A model generated the notes under the pieces. The model had not been told where the DNA came from, did no database searches, and worked only from the letters and a program-made list of their open reading frames with translations. A DNA stretch of 33,567 bases. Source: Verrucomicrobiales bacterium. Its GTDB lineage: Bacteria; Verrucomicrobiota; Verrucomicrobiia; Limisphaerales; Palsa-1400. The stretch spans positions 1 to 33,567 of the forward strand of contig PLIU01000367.1 in assembly GCA_003140095.1 (NCBI GenBank). Reading direction: 5' to 3'. A program made the position numbers and the translations under genes. Below are positions 16,759 to 25,091 of the stretch, piece by piece (position 1 is the stretch's first letter; every line of letters begins with the position of its first letter).

Positions 16759-17406
16759 TCAGCGAGGGTCGATGTCGCCGGAGCCGGTGACATGGCGCCG
16801 CACCTGGGGCGGATTCCCAGAGTAACGCACGTTCCCCGAGCCGGTCACGCTGGCGTCCAATTGCTCGGTGGCGCGGACCGCCGCATCGCCGGAACCAGTC
16901 ACCGCCACCCGCACGTTTTTGGCGGCCAGATCGCCGGCTCGCACGTCGCCGGAACCGACAATGCGGACCCCCAGTTCATCGACGACGCCACTGAGGGTGA
17001 CATCGCCGGAGCCAGTCACCCTGGCGTCCATGTCGCCGGCCTTCAATCCCGCGACGTGGATGTTGCCGGAGCCTGAAATCGACACACCATGCAGCGCGGG
17101 CACGGTAATGCTCACTTTGACCCCCAGGCGGGTGCTGTAGGAATGTTTGGAGTCGATTTTGAGCGTCTCGCCGTCCACCGTCGTCTCAATGATGGGGAGG
17201 ATGTTGTCATCCGCGGTCACGGCGACTGAGGTGCCGGGGCCAACGGCGACTTCGACATCGGGCGAGCCGGCGAGGTCGATTTTCGAGAACGAGGCGACGG
17301 CGCGGGACTCGGTTTTGGCGTTGCCGGAGCCGTGAATGGCGTTGGGGTTGCAATTGCCGATGCTGATCAGGCCAACACACAAAACAGGAAGGGACATCAT
17401 TTTCAT
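16759..17406 (-). CDS. DUF2807 (head GIN) domain exported protein
   Basis: A 215-residue exported protein. The N-terminus MKMMSLPVLCVGLISIGNC is a signal peptide; the cysteine at 19 is not in a clean lipobox (N at -1), so lipidation is uncertain. The rest is the DUF2807 'head GIN' beta-solenoid, recognisable by repeated GSG(D/N) turns: HGSGNA, SGSGNIHVAG, TGSGDVTLSG, VGSGDVRAGD, TGSGDAAVRA, TGSGNVRYSG and TGSGDIDPR. Its function is unknown. Such proteins are thought to be surface or periplasmic adhesin-like factors. The start at 17406 is chosen over a longer frame reaching 17520 because the signal peptide begins here and the longer version has no family resemblance and would run through the intergenic region toward xseB. 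It ends 20 bases from the convergent hydrolase gene, with no visible terminator. Confidence 0.85.
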   Translation of the reverse strand: MKMMSLPVLCVGLISIGNCNPNAIHGSGNAKTESRAVASFSKIDLAGSPDVEVAVGPGTSVAVTADDNILPIIETTVDGETLKIDSKHSYSTRLGVKVSITVPALHGVSISGSGNIHVAGLKAGDMDARVTGSGDVTLSGVVDELGVRIVGSGDVRAGDLAAKNVRVAVTGSGDAAVRATEQLDASVTGSGNVRYSGNPPQVRRHVTGSGDIDPR

Positions 17407-17532
17407 ACTGATAGGACACGCCCGGAGACGAAATGTTTCAAAAAACTGCGCAAACCCCTGGCGCGGCACAGGCCTCGAAAATTCTTTGTCCCTGTACTCG
17501 ACGGCGGGGGCGCGTTCCACTAAATTTCGTGT
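17407..17532. promoter_or_regulatory. Divergent promoter region, DUF2807 gene and xseB operon
   Basis: This 126-base gap must contain the promoter of the xseB-dxs operon on the plus strand and that of the DUF2807 gene on the minus strand. I see no strong -35/-10 pair and no strong ribosome site before either start. Confidence 0.4.
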
Positions 17533-17808
17533 ATGTCTAATGCAAAGATTGCGGACAAAACCGCGGCTGAATCAAATGACCTGCCTTTCGAGGAAGCGCT
17601 CAAGCGGCTCGAAACCATCGTCGAGTCGATGGAAGCGCAGGATTTGCCCTTGGAGACGTTGCTGGCGCGTTACGAGGAGGGCGCCCGCTTGACCGCGCTG
17701 TGCCAAAACAAATTGAACGAGGCGGAAGTGAAAATACAAACATTGGAGAAAAATGCCAAAGGCGGCTTGTCCCTCAAGCCGCTCAACCCGCCGGAGGAAA
17801 CCGCATGA
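17533..17808 (+). CDS. xseB: Exodeoxyribonuclease VII small subunit
   Basis: A 91-residue protein with the XseB fold: LPFEEALKRLETIVESMEAQDLPLE then LARYEEGARLTALCQNKLNEAEVKIQ, the typical helical hairpin that binds the large subunit XseA. The complex degrades single-stranded DNA in both directions to short oligonucleotides and is cytoplasmic. Length and motif order agree with the family (about 75-90 residues). The gene for XseA is not in this window. The stop overlaps the dxs start as ATGA, a coupling often seen between xseB and isoprenoid genes in bacteria. No Shine-Dalgarno sequence is visible before the ATG. Confidence 0.95.
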   Translation: MSNAKIADKTAAESNDLPFEEALKRLETIVESMEAQDLPLETLLARYEEGARLTALCQNKLNEAEVKIQTLEKNAKGGLSLKPLNPPEETA

Positions 17809-19787
17809 ATCGTTATCTCGACATGGTCGATCATCCCTCGCACGTCAAAAAACTGACGCTCGAACAATTGGCCCAGTTGGCGGAGGAGATTCGGCACGAA
17901 CTGATCACCAAATTGGCCAAGCACGGCGGCCACCTCGGCCCCAACCTGGGGGTGGTGGAGTTGACCATCGCCCTGCACCGCGTCTTTTCCACCCCACACG
18001 ACAAGTTTGTCTGGGACGTCAGCCACCAAAGTTACGTGCATAAATTGCTGACGGGACGGAAAAACAGGTTCGACACGATTCGGACCACGGATGGGTTAAA
18101 CGGCTTCGCGCTGCGGACGGAAAGCGAGCACGATTGCTACGGGGCGGGCCACGCCGGCACCGCCCTTTCGGCGGCGCTGGGCATGTGCGCGGCGCGGGAC
18201 CAGCGCGGATCCAACGAGCACGTGGTGTGCATTTTTGGCGACGCGGCCTTGACCAACGGCATTTCCTTCGAGGCCCTCAACAACATCTCCCATACCACCC
18301 GGCGCTTTATCGGGATTCTGAACGACAACGAATGGAGCATCGCCAAAAACGTCGGCGCCATTTCCAGCTATCTTAACAAGCTCATCACCAACCCGCGTTA
18401 CCATCAACTGCAACGCGACCTCGAGCGCCTGGTCAAACGCATGCCCAAAGGCGCGCTGGCTATCAGGCTGGGCCACAAGGCGGAAGAGGCCCTCAAAAGC
18501 GCCTTTGCTGAAGTGGCCATGGAACAGAATGCCCAACGGTTGGAAGCCGATGGGCGCGGCGGCCACGGCAGCAACCTCATTTTCGAGGAGATGGGCCTGC
18601 GTTATTTGGGGCCGATCGATGGACACGATTTGCCGCTTTTGCTCAGTTCCTTGGAATACGCCAAGGCCAGTGATGCCCCGGTGGTGCTGCACGTCCTGAC
18701 CAAGAAAGGAAAAGGTTACGAGGCGGCCTTGAACTATCCAGAAAAATTCCACGGCCTCGGCCCTTACGATCCGGTCACGGGCAGCACGCCCGCGGTCATA
18801 CCAGGCACGCCACCCAACTACCAGGATGTCTTTGGTCAAACGATGGTCAAACTATGCCAAAAGGACAATTCCATCGTCGGCATCACCGCCGCCATGCCCA
18901 GCGGCACCGGTTTGAAAGCGCTGGAAAAGGCCATGCCGCAGCGGTATTACGACGTCGGCATCGCCGAGGAGCATGCGGTCCTCTTCGCCGCCGGGATGGC
19001 GACGATGGGATTTCATCCCGTGTGCGCGATCTACTCGACTTTTTTGCAACGCGCGTATGACTGCATTGTGCATGACGTGGCGTTGCAGGATTTGCCGGTG
19101 ATTTTTTGCATGGACCGGGCAGGCCTGTCCGCCAACGACGGGCCGACCCACCACGGGTTGTTCGATATCGCGTACCTGCGTTGCGTGCCCAACATCATCG
19201 CCATGGCGCCGCGCAACGAGGATGAACTGGCGGACATGATGTTCACCGCCACGCTTCAGAAGCACCCGGTTTTCATCCGCTATCCGCGCGGCGCGGGCGA
19301 GGGCGTGGCCGTCAAAGAACAACCCGCGCTGTTGGAGATCGGCAAGTCAGAGGTGACGCGCAATTTCGCCGGCCAGGCGGGCCGCAAAGTGGCGCTCTTT
19401 GGCTTGGGCAACCTGCACCGGATGGCGGAGCAGACCGCCGTGCAATTAACTGCCGAAGGTTTCGATTGCGCCGTGATCAATCCGCGTTTTACCAAGCCGC
19501 TGGACGCGGGCACGACGGAGTTTTTCGCGCGCGCCGCCGAAGCAGTGGTGACGCTGGAAGACCACGTCCTGTGCGGAGGCTATGGGGCGAGCGTGCTGGA
19601 GTTTTTGAGCGATAGGCGCATCACCACCCCGGTGCTCAGGATAGGCTGGCCGGACCAGTTTATCGAGCACGCCACGTCGGTCGATCACTTGCGCCAAAAA
19701 TATGGGCTGACGGCCAATAACGTGGCGGCCCAGTTGAAGTCGCTCCTGGCCGGGAAAGAGCCGGCTCGTTTGACGGCGGTGGCCTAA
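17805..19787 (+). CDS. dxs: 1-Deoxy-D-xylulose-5-phosphate synthase
   Basis: A 660-residue thiamine diphosphate enzyme that condenses pyruvate with glyceraldehyde 3-phosphate to start the MEP isoprenoid pathway in the cytoplasm. The E1-alpha part has HLGPNLGVVELT with His43, WDVSHQSYVHKLLTGR with His74, and the cofactor motif IFGDAALTN to NDNEWSIAKNVGA (about 144-185). The transketolase-type middle domain has the catalytic-type GIAEEHAVLFAAGMAT, AIYSTFLQRAYDCIVHDV and DGPTHHGLFD. The C-terminal domain has TLEDHVLCGGYGASVLEFL. The Gly of the usual GDG cofactor motif is Ala (GDA) here; the metal-binding Asp and Asn remain. The start at 17805 is fixed by the ATGA overlap with xseB and by the family's usual N-terminus. 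Confidence 0.95.
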   Translation: MNRYLDMVDHPSHVKKLTLEQLAQLAEEIRHELITKLAKHGGHLGPNLGVVELTIALHRVFSTPHDKFVWDVSHQSYVHKLLTGRKNRFDTIRTTDGLNGFALRTESEHDCYGAGHAGTALSAALGMCAARDQRGSNEHVVCIFGDAALTNGISFEALNNISHTTRRFIGILNDNEWSIAKNVGAISSYLNKLITNPRYHQLQRDLERLVKRMPKGALAIRLGHKAEEALKSAFAEVAMEQNAQRLEADGRGGHGSNLIFEEMGLRYLGPIDGHDLPLLLSSLEYAKASDAPVVLHVLTKKGKGYEAALNYPEKFHGLGPYDPVTGSTPAVIPGTPPNYQDVFGQTMVKLCQKDNSIVGITAAMPSGTGLKALEKAMPQRYYDVGIAEEHAVLFAAGMATMGFHPVCAIYSTFLQRAYDCIVHDVALQDLPVIFCMDRAGLSANDGPTHHGLFDIAYLRCVPNIIAMAPRNEDELADMMFTATLQKHPVFIRYPRGAGEGVAVKEQPALLEIGKSEVTRNFAGQAGRKVALFGLGNLHRMAEQTAVQLTAEGFDCAVINPRFTKPLDAGTTEFFARAAEAVVTLEDHVLCGGYGASVLEFLSDRRITTPVLRIGWPDQFIEHATSVDHLRQKYGLTANNVAAQLKSLLAGKEPARLTAVA

Positions 19788-19794
19788 AGAAATT

Positions 19795-20955
19795 GTGGAC
19801 ACTTCCATCGCCGCCCCGGGTCAAACGGTGCGTCTCACCATCGATGACATCGCTTTCGGCGGCGAGGGGGTTGGGCGGCTGAACGACTTTGTGGTCTTTG
19901 TGCCGTTCGTCGCGCTCGGGGAAACGGTGGAGGCGGAACTGATCGAGGTCAAAAAGCGGTTTGCGCGCGCGCGCCTGCTCAAGATCCTGCAACCTTCGCC
20001 CGATCGCGTTGCGCCGCCCTGCCGCTATTTTGGCGAGTGCGGCGGCTGCCAGTACCAGCACCTCGCTTATCCCGTCCAACTGCGGATTAAGCACAAGCAA
20101 GCGTGCGATTTGTTGCAAAGGATCGGCGGCATTGACCCGGCGCGGGTGGATCCGGTCATCCCCTGTCCGGAGCCTTACGGCTACCGAAACCGGATTATGA
20201 TTCGCAGCCAGTGGGACAAGTACAAGCAGGGATTGAACATTGGATTTCTGCGCGCGGACAACCGGCTGGTGGTGGATATCGAGGAGTGCAAAATCGCGGA
20301 ACCGGCCCTCAACGAGCAAATCCACCGCGTTCGCCAGCAACCGCCCCCCAAAGGGGGGATCAAAGTGGTGTTACGGGCCGTTGCGGAAGGCTGGGAGGTG
20401 CCGCGGGACTCGTTTTTCCAGACCAACTTTCACCTTTTGCCCAAGTTGGTGGAAACCGTCGGAGCCTGCCTGCGCGACAGCGGCTCGCGCTTCTTGATTG
20501 ATGCCTATTGCGGAGTGGGATTCTTCAGCATTGAACTGGGCGGGATGGTGGATGAGTTCGCCGGAGTGGAAGTGGACACGGCATCCATTCAAGCCGCACG
20601 GCGTAACGCCCGGACACATGGGCGCGCCAACGGGCAGTTCCTGGCCGGACGGACGGAAGATCTGTTGCCACAGATGTTAGGGCGATTCGAGGCCTGTTGC
20701 ACCACGGTCATTCTGGACCCGCCACGCACAGGTTGCCCGGCGGGGATGCTGCAAGCCTTGCGGCAAGCAGGTCCGCGGCAGGTTCTTTACGTGTCCTGCC
20801 ACCCGGCCACGCTGGCACGAGACTTGAACGTTTTGCGCGCGGGCAATGTCTTTGAAGTAACGAAAATAGTTCCATTGGACATGTTTCCGCAGACCCAACA
20901 TACGGAATGCGTCGCTGACCTAAGATTGACAGCGCCGCCAACCGGCGGTGCATAA
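19795..20955 (+). CDS. TRAM-domain, 4Fe-4S 23S rRNA/tRNA (uracil-5-)methyltransferase, RumA/RlmD family
   Basis: A 386-residue SAM-dependent RNA m5U methyltransferase. A TRAM domain (about 9-65: VRLTIDDIAFGGEGVGR) binds RNA. Cys76, Cys82, Cys85 and Cys165 have the spacing of the RumA iron-sulfur cluster (C-x5-C-x2-C, then a fourth Cys). The methyltransferase part has FFQTNFHLLPKLV, motif I DAYCGVGFFSI (about 241-251), the DPPRTGCP motif, the nucleophilic cysteine in YVSCHPATLARDL (about 330-342), and the base in QTQHTECV. RumA/RlmD modifies 23S rRNA, but RlmCD and TrmA-like enzymes share the fold, so the exact target base is not assigned. Start is a GTG eight bases after the dxs stop, so it belongs to the same operon. 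A good ribosome site is not visible. Confidence 0.9.
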   Translation: MDTSIAAPGQTVRLTIDDIAFGGEGVGRLNDFVVFVPFVALGETVEAELIEVKKRFARARLLKILQPSPDRVAPPCRYFGECGGCQYQHLAYPVQLRIKHKQACDLLQRIGGIDPARVDPVIPCPEPYGYRNRIMIRSQWDKYKQGLNIGFLRADNRLVVDIEECKIAEPALNEQIHRVRQQPPPKGGIKVVLRAVAEGWEVPRDSFFQTNFHLLPKLVETVGACLRDSGSRFLIDAYCGVGFFSIELGGMVDEFAGVEVDTASIQAARRNARTHGRANGQFLAGRTEDLLPQMLGRFEACCTTVILDPPRTGCPAGMLQALRQAGPRQVLYVSCHPATLARDLNVLRAGNVFEVTKIVPLDMFPQTQHTECVADLRLTAPPTGGA

Positions 20956-20997
20956 GCCTTGCCAACAAGTGGCAGGCTCATCCAAACTGAACTACTC

Positions 20998-23916
20998 ATG
21001 ACAGCAGAAGACAAGATCAACTCACCTCAAAAGCGGCCCATTCTGCTTTCCCCTTGGCTGGTGATCGTTGGGGCCTTGCTCTTGTATGGGTTCACTCTGA
21101 ACCATTGGGTCTCCCTGAAAGCCCTGCCCCTGATGTCGCAAGTGACCGGCTGGGACTGGCACCCCTACTCGCTGGCGTGGCATCCGAAGCCGATGGCGCC
21201 ACTGTTCCTTGTGTTGACTTCTCCGGTGCGGCTCCTGCCTATGGCCTGGCAGCCGGCGGCCCTGAATGTGTTCACCGCGGTGTGCGCGGCCTTGACGCTC
21301 GGTTTGCTGGCTCGTTCGGTGCGCTTGCTGCCCCAGGACCGGACTCGGGAACAACGTCTGCGGGAATTTGGGGCTCATGCGTTGCTTTCCTTCCGGCCTG
21401 CCTTTGTGCCAGTGCTTTTCGCGGTGCTGATTTTGGCGACACAACTAACCTTCTGGCAAAACGCAGTCGTGGCCACGGGTGATATGCTCAATCTGCTGGT
21501 GTTCGCCTTCGCGATCAATTGCCTGCTGGAGTATCGCATATCCCAAAACGACAAATGGCTTCTGACGTCGGCCTTCGTTTATGGTTTGGGGGCCAGTAAT
21601 AATTGGGCGCTGCTGGGCTTTGTTCCATTATATGTGTTCGCGGTGCTTTGCGTCAAGGGGCTGGCCGGCTTTTTCAATCAAAGGTTTTTAGCGCGCACGG
21701 TGGTGTGCGGGTTGGCGGGCCTGCCCCTGTACTTGCTGATCCCCATTCTGGGCAGCGGACGCGGCAGCCAGGAGGATTTCTGGTCGCTGCTGCACCAGGA
21801 GTTGGGCGCCCAAATGTACGGCCTCAGATTGGTGCCGCATTGGCTGGCGCTGGTGGCGGCAGTGCCCACCATTCTGCCGTTGATCTTTGCCTCCATCCGG
21901 TGGCCGTCCTTTGAAGGGGAAGTCAGCCCTGCCGGAAACATCTTGACGCGATGGATGTTCAGCCTGTTGCACGTCGCCTTCCTGGCTTTGGCGCTAGTCA
22001 CGTTTTTCGATTTTAAATTCAGCCCCAGCGTGCGCATGCGCGAGCAACCTGTGAGCTTCCTGACCTTCTATTATACGGGGGCGCTCTGCGTGGGATATTT
22101 CAGCGGCTACATGCTGCTGGTTTTCGGCGTGACCCGGCTGCAATCTTGGGAAAGGCAGGGTCTGCTGACACGAATCCTCCGTGTCTCTCTGGTGGCGGCG
22201 GTGTGGGTGCTCTGCTTCGGCGCCCCGGCTTTGCTCGTTTGGGAAACCTTCCCGCACATTCGTGCCGGCAACAGTCCCGTGCTCCAGCAATTCTCCCAAT
22301 TGACCTTGGACGGCTTGCCAGACAAGAAGGCGATCGTGCTCAGCGACGATGCGGCCCGATTGTACCTGCTGCAAGCCGAGTGCGAACGCCGCGGCCGTCG
22401 CAACCAACATATTCTCATTGACACTGAATCGTTCGTGCATCGCGAGTACATTTTCCACCTGGTTGAGCGGTACCCCGAACTCAAGAGCGTGGTCACGACC
22501 AATCTGGACCGCTTGTCGCCAGTTCTTCTCAGTGACAACCTGGTCCAATTCATGTATCTGGTCACACAGAATTATCCGGTCTATTACCTGCATCCCAGTT
22601 TTGGATATTACTTTGAGGCCCTTTATCTCAAGCCGCGCGGGCTGGTCTATGAACTCAAGCCCTACAGCACCAATATGACCCAGCCACCCCTGGTGACAGA
22701 CGCGGAGATCAAAGGCAACCAGGCTTTTTGGGCCAATCTGGAACGTACCAACGGCCCCCTGCAAACGCTGCCCGAACTGGCCACGCTGGACGAAGATGCC
22801 GCGGCCGCCAGTGTGGATTACGCCGTGGCGCTGGATTATTGGGGGACCGAACTGCAAAAGGCCGACCACCCCAAAGAAGCTCACCATCATTTTGCCGAAG
22901 CGGTCCGGCTCAACCCATATAACTTCATCGCCGCCATCAACCTTGAGTACAACGAACGCTTGCAGAAGGGCGACTACCGGCCCATTGAGTCCGCGGGCGC
23001 CTTGCAAAAGGCTATGTCCATTTACCGTGGATTGGTCCCGGTTCTCCGACGCAACGGTCCGGCGGACGAACCGGGTCTGGACTTGCAATTGGGCCAAGCG
23101 TTGGCCTTGGGCGGCAATTTGCGCCAAGCGGCCATCCTGTTCCAGCGCCGCCTGCAATGGCTGCCCGACGATGCCGAGGCTCAATTGGCCATGGCCAAAA
23201 CCTACGCGGACCACCGCCAACCGGACAAGGCGCTGGACTTGATCCACAAGTTGAGGGTCTCTTCGCGCATAGGCACTTGGGAACTGGCTCGCTGTGAAGC
23301 CACGGCCTATATGGCCAAAGGGGATTATGCCACGGCGGAAAAACTGCTGCGCAACGCCATTCAGGCAGACCCCAACGACGAGAATCGCGTCGGCACTTTG
23401 GCCGAATTCTACCGCGTTCGAGGGTTGGGATACTGGAACGAGCACAAGGAGGTCGAGGCAGCGCGCGCGTTCACCAATGCGTTGACCAATGTCGATTTGC
23501 AATTGAAGCTGCTGGCTTCTCCCAGTCATGACGCCCCGCCAGCGTTCGATGTGGCGGAAACGCTGTTCAACAAGGCCGACATGGAAATCAAGCTCCGCTC
23601 TTACGCCGCCGCCGTCTCCACTTTGAGCCAGTTCCTGCGACGGCAGCCCAACAGTTGCATCGCACTGCTCGATCGCGGCGTCTGCGAAATCCAGCTCAAT
23701 CAATTCCAGGCCGCCACGGACGATTTTAAGGCCATGGGCAAACTTCTGCCTGAACAGCCGTATCTGGTCGAGTATGGCCTGGCCGACGTCGCCGCCGGGG
23801 AGAAAAAACAGGCCGAAGAAATTGACCATTTGAAGCGTTGCGTCCGCTCCGCGCCGGAGGAGAGCAGCGAATACCGCCGCGCCACCAACCGGCTTGCCAG
23901 GCTGCAGCGCCACTAA
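20998..23916 (+). CDS. GT-C (DUF2723-like) membrane glycosyltransferase with C-terminal TPRs
   Basis: A 972-residue membrane protein. The first half has about 10 membrane helices, starting at residues 18-37 (LSPWLVIVGALLLYGFTLN). The first loop carries Asp53 (TGWDWHPY) and WHPKPMAPLFLVLTSPVRLLP, which resembles the HPPGYPLF motif of DUF2723/protein O-mannosyltransferase-like GT-C enzymes. After the last helix (near 420) comes a soluble domain, and from about 610 to 970 tetratricopeptide repeats (AHHHFAEAVRLNPYNFIAAI, DYATAEKLLRNAIQADPND, FQAATDDFKAMGKLLPEQP). It would transfer sugar from a polyprenyl-phosphate donor to an envelope acceptor; the acceptor is unknown. The ATG at 20998 is preferred over an in-frame TTG at 20959. 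It follows the methyltransferase by 42 bases and the next gene starts 11 bases after its stop. Confidence 0.75.
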   Translation: MTAEDKINSPQKRPILLSPWLVIVGALLLYGFTLNHWVSLKALPLMSQVTGWDWHPYSLAWHPKPMAPLFLVLTSPVRLLPMAWQPAALNVFTAVCAALTLGLLARSVRLLPQDRTREQRLREFGAHALLSFRPAFVPVLFAVLILATQLTFWQNAVVATGDMLNLLVFAFAINCLLEYRISQNDKWLLTSAFVYGLGASNNWALLGFVPLYVFAVLCVKGLAGFFNQRFLARTVVCGLAGLPLYLLIPILGSGRGSQEDFWSLLHQELGAQMYGLRLVPHWLALVAAVPTILPLIFASIRWPSFEGEVSPAGNILTRWMFSLLHVAFLALALVTFFDFKFSPSVRMREQPVSFLTFYYTGALCVGYFSGYMLLVFGVTRLQSWERQGLLTRILRVSLVAAVWVLCFGAPALLVWETFPHIRAGNSPVLQQFSQLTLDGLPDKKAIVLSDDAARLYLLQAECERRGRRNQHILIDTESFVHREYIFHLVERYPELKSVVTTNLDRLSPVLLSDNLVQFMYLVTQNYPVYYLHPSFGYYFEALYLKPRGLVYELKPYSTNMTQPPLVTDAEIKGNQAFWANLERTNGPLQTLPELATLDEDAAAASVDYAVALDYWGTELQKADHPKEAHHHFAEAVRLNPYNFIAAINLEYNERLQKGDYRPIESAGALQKAMSIYRGLVPVLRRNGPADEPGLDLQLGQALALGGNLRQAAILFQRRLQWLPDDAEAQLAMAKTYADHRQPDKALDLIHKLRVSSRIGTWELARCEATAYMAKGDYATAEKLLRNAIQADPNDENRVGTLAEFYRVRGLGYWNEHKEVEAARAFTNALTNVDLQLKLLASPSHDAPPAFDVAETLFNKADMEIKLRSYAAAVSTLSQFLRRQPNSCIALLDRGVCEIQLNQFQAATDDFKAMGKLLPEQPYLVEYGLADVAAGEKKQAEEIDHLKRCVRSAPEESSEYRRATNRLARLQRH

Positions 23917-23927
23917 TCCGAAACCGG

Positions 23928-25091
23928 ATGCGGGTTACCCACGTCATCACCCGGTTGGTCATTGGCGGCGCACAGGAAAATACAATCGCGACTGTTCTCG
24001 GCCTCCAAAATCGCCCCGGACTGCAGGTCCATCTTGTGGCCGGTCCTTCGCCCGGGCCTGAAGGCTCGCTGGAGTCCGCCTTCGCCGCCCAACCGGAATT
24101 GTTGACTATCCTTCCTTCTTTGATTCGTCCCATTCATCCGTGCTACGATCTTCTGGCGTGGCTGCGTTTGGTCAAAATGTTTCGCGTCGCGCCGCCGCGC
24201 ATCGTCCATACTCACAGCGGCAAAGCCGGCCTCCTGGCCCGTCTGGCGGCACGGCGCGCCGGCGTTCCCATCATTATCCACACCGTGCATGGCCCTTCCT
24301 TCGGTCCGTTTCAAGGGCCGGTCCCCAACCTGGTTTTCCGTACGGCCGAAAAGTGCGCCGCCGCGGTCACCACTCACTTCATCAGCGTGGCCGACGCCAT
24401 GACACGGCAGTATCTGGCCGCGGGCGTCGGCCGGCCGGACCAATTCAGCCGTATCTTTAGCGGCTTTGCGCTCGAACCATTCCTGGCGGCGCGCAACGAC
24501 CCGGAGTTGCGGGCGCGCTTGGGCATCGCGCCCACGGATTTTGTCGTCGGCAAAATCGCCCGGCTTTTCCAGCTCAAGGGGCATGAAGATCTTATTGACG
24601 CCGCCCCCGATGTCCTCCGGCGTCATCCCCGGACAAAGTTCCTGCTGGTTGGCGATGGCGTGCTGCGCCCGCGCCTGCAAGAACGCGCGCGGGCGGCGGG
24701 GTTGGAAAAGCAAGTCATTTTCGCGGGGCTCGTGGCGCCTGCCGATATTCCCCAATACGTGGGCGTAATGGACGTGGTGGCGCACCTCTCCCGCCGTGAA
24801 GGGCTGCCTCGCGCCTTGCCGCAGGCGATGGCGGCGGGGCGGCCGGTGGCGGCCTACGACCGCGACGGCGCCAACGAAGTTTGTTTCCCCGGCCAGACCG
24901 GCTTCCTTATTCCCTTGGGCGACGTCAAAACCCTGGCGGAGCGCTTGGCGCAATTGGCGGGCGACCCGGCCTTGCGCGAACGTCTGGGGCGGCGCGGGCG
25001 GGAATTCGCGCGCGAGAATTTTGCCGTCGCCACCATGGTGGAAAGCATTTACGCTCTATACCAAAAGCTCGCTCTGAGGGAGTCAAATTGA
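23928..25091 (+). CDS. Glycosyltransferase family 4 protein
   Basis: A 387-residue GT-B fold transferase of the GT4 clan. The N-terminal domain has the glycine-rich loop GGAQENT (about 13-19) and HTHSGKAGLLARLAA (about 94-108) in the acceptor half. The C-terminal donor domain has KIARLFQLKGHEDLI (about 209-223), LLVGDGVLRPRLQ, and REGLPRALPQAMAAGRP (about 290-306). The usual E-x7-E signature appears as Glu291-x7-Gln299, a substitution found in a sub-group of GT4 enzymes, so activity is likely but not certain. It probably adds a sugar during assembly of an exported glycan. The stop overlaps the TTG start of the next gene (TTGA), so the two are translationally coupled. Confidence 0.88.
   Translation: MRVTHVITRLVIGGAQENTIATVLGLQNRPGLQVHLVAGPSPGPEGSLESAFAAQPELLTILPSLIRPIHPCYDLLAWLRLVKMFRVAPPRIVHTHSGKAGLLARLAARRAGVPIIIHTVHGPSFGPFQGPVPNLVFRTAEKCAAAVTTHFISVADAMTRQYLAAGVGRPDQFSRIFSGFALEPFLAARNDPELRARLGIAPTDFVVGKIARLFQLKGHEDLIDAAPDVLRRHPRTKFLLVGDGVLRPRLQERARAAGLEKQVIFAGLVAPADIPQYVGVMDVVAHLSRREGLPRALPQAMAAGRPVAAYDRDGANEVCFPGQTGFLIPLGDVKTLAERLAQLAGDPALRERLGRRGREFARENFAVATMVESIYALYQKLALRESN

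Noticed and set aside
21994..23913. A 639-codon minus-strand frame opposite the GT-C/TPR gene
   Set aside because: Long antisense frames are expected at this base composition; the plus strand has membrane helices and TPRs while this product has none.
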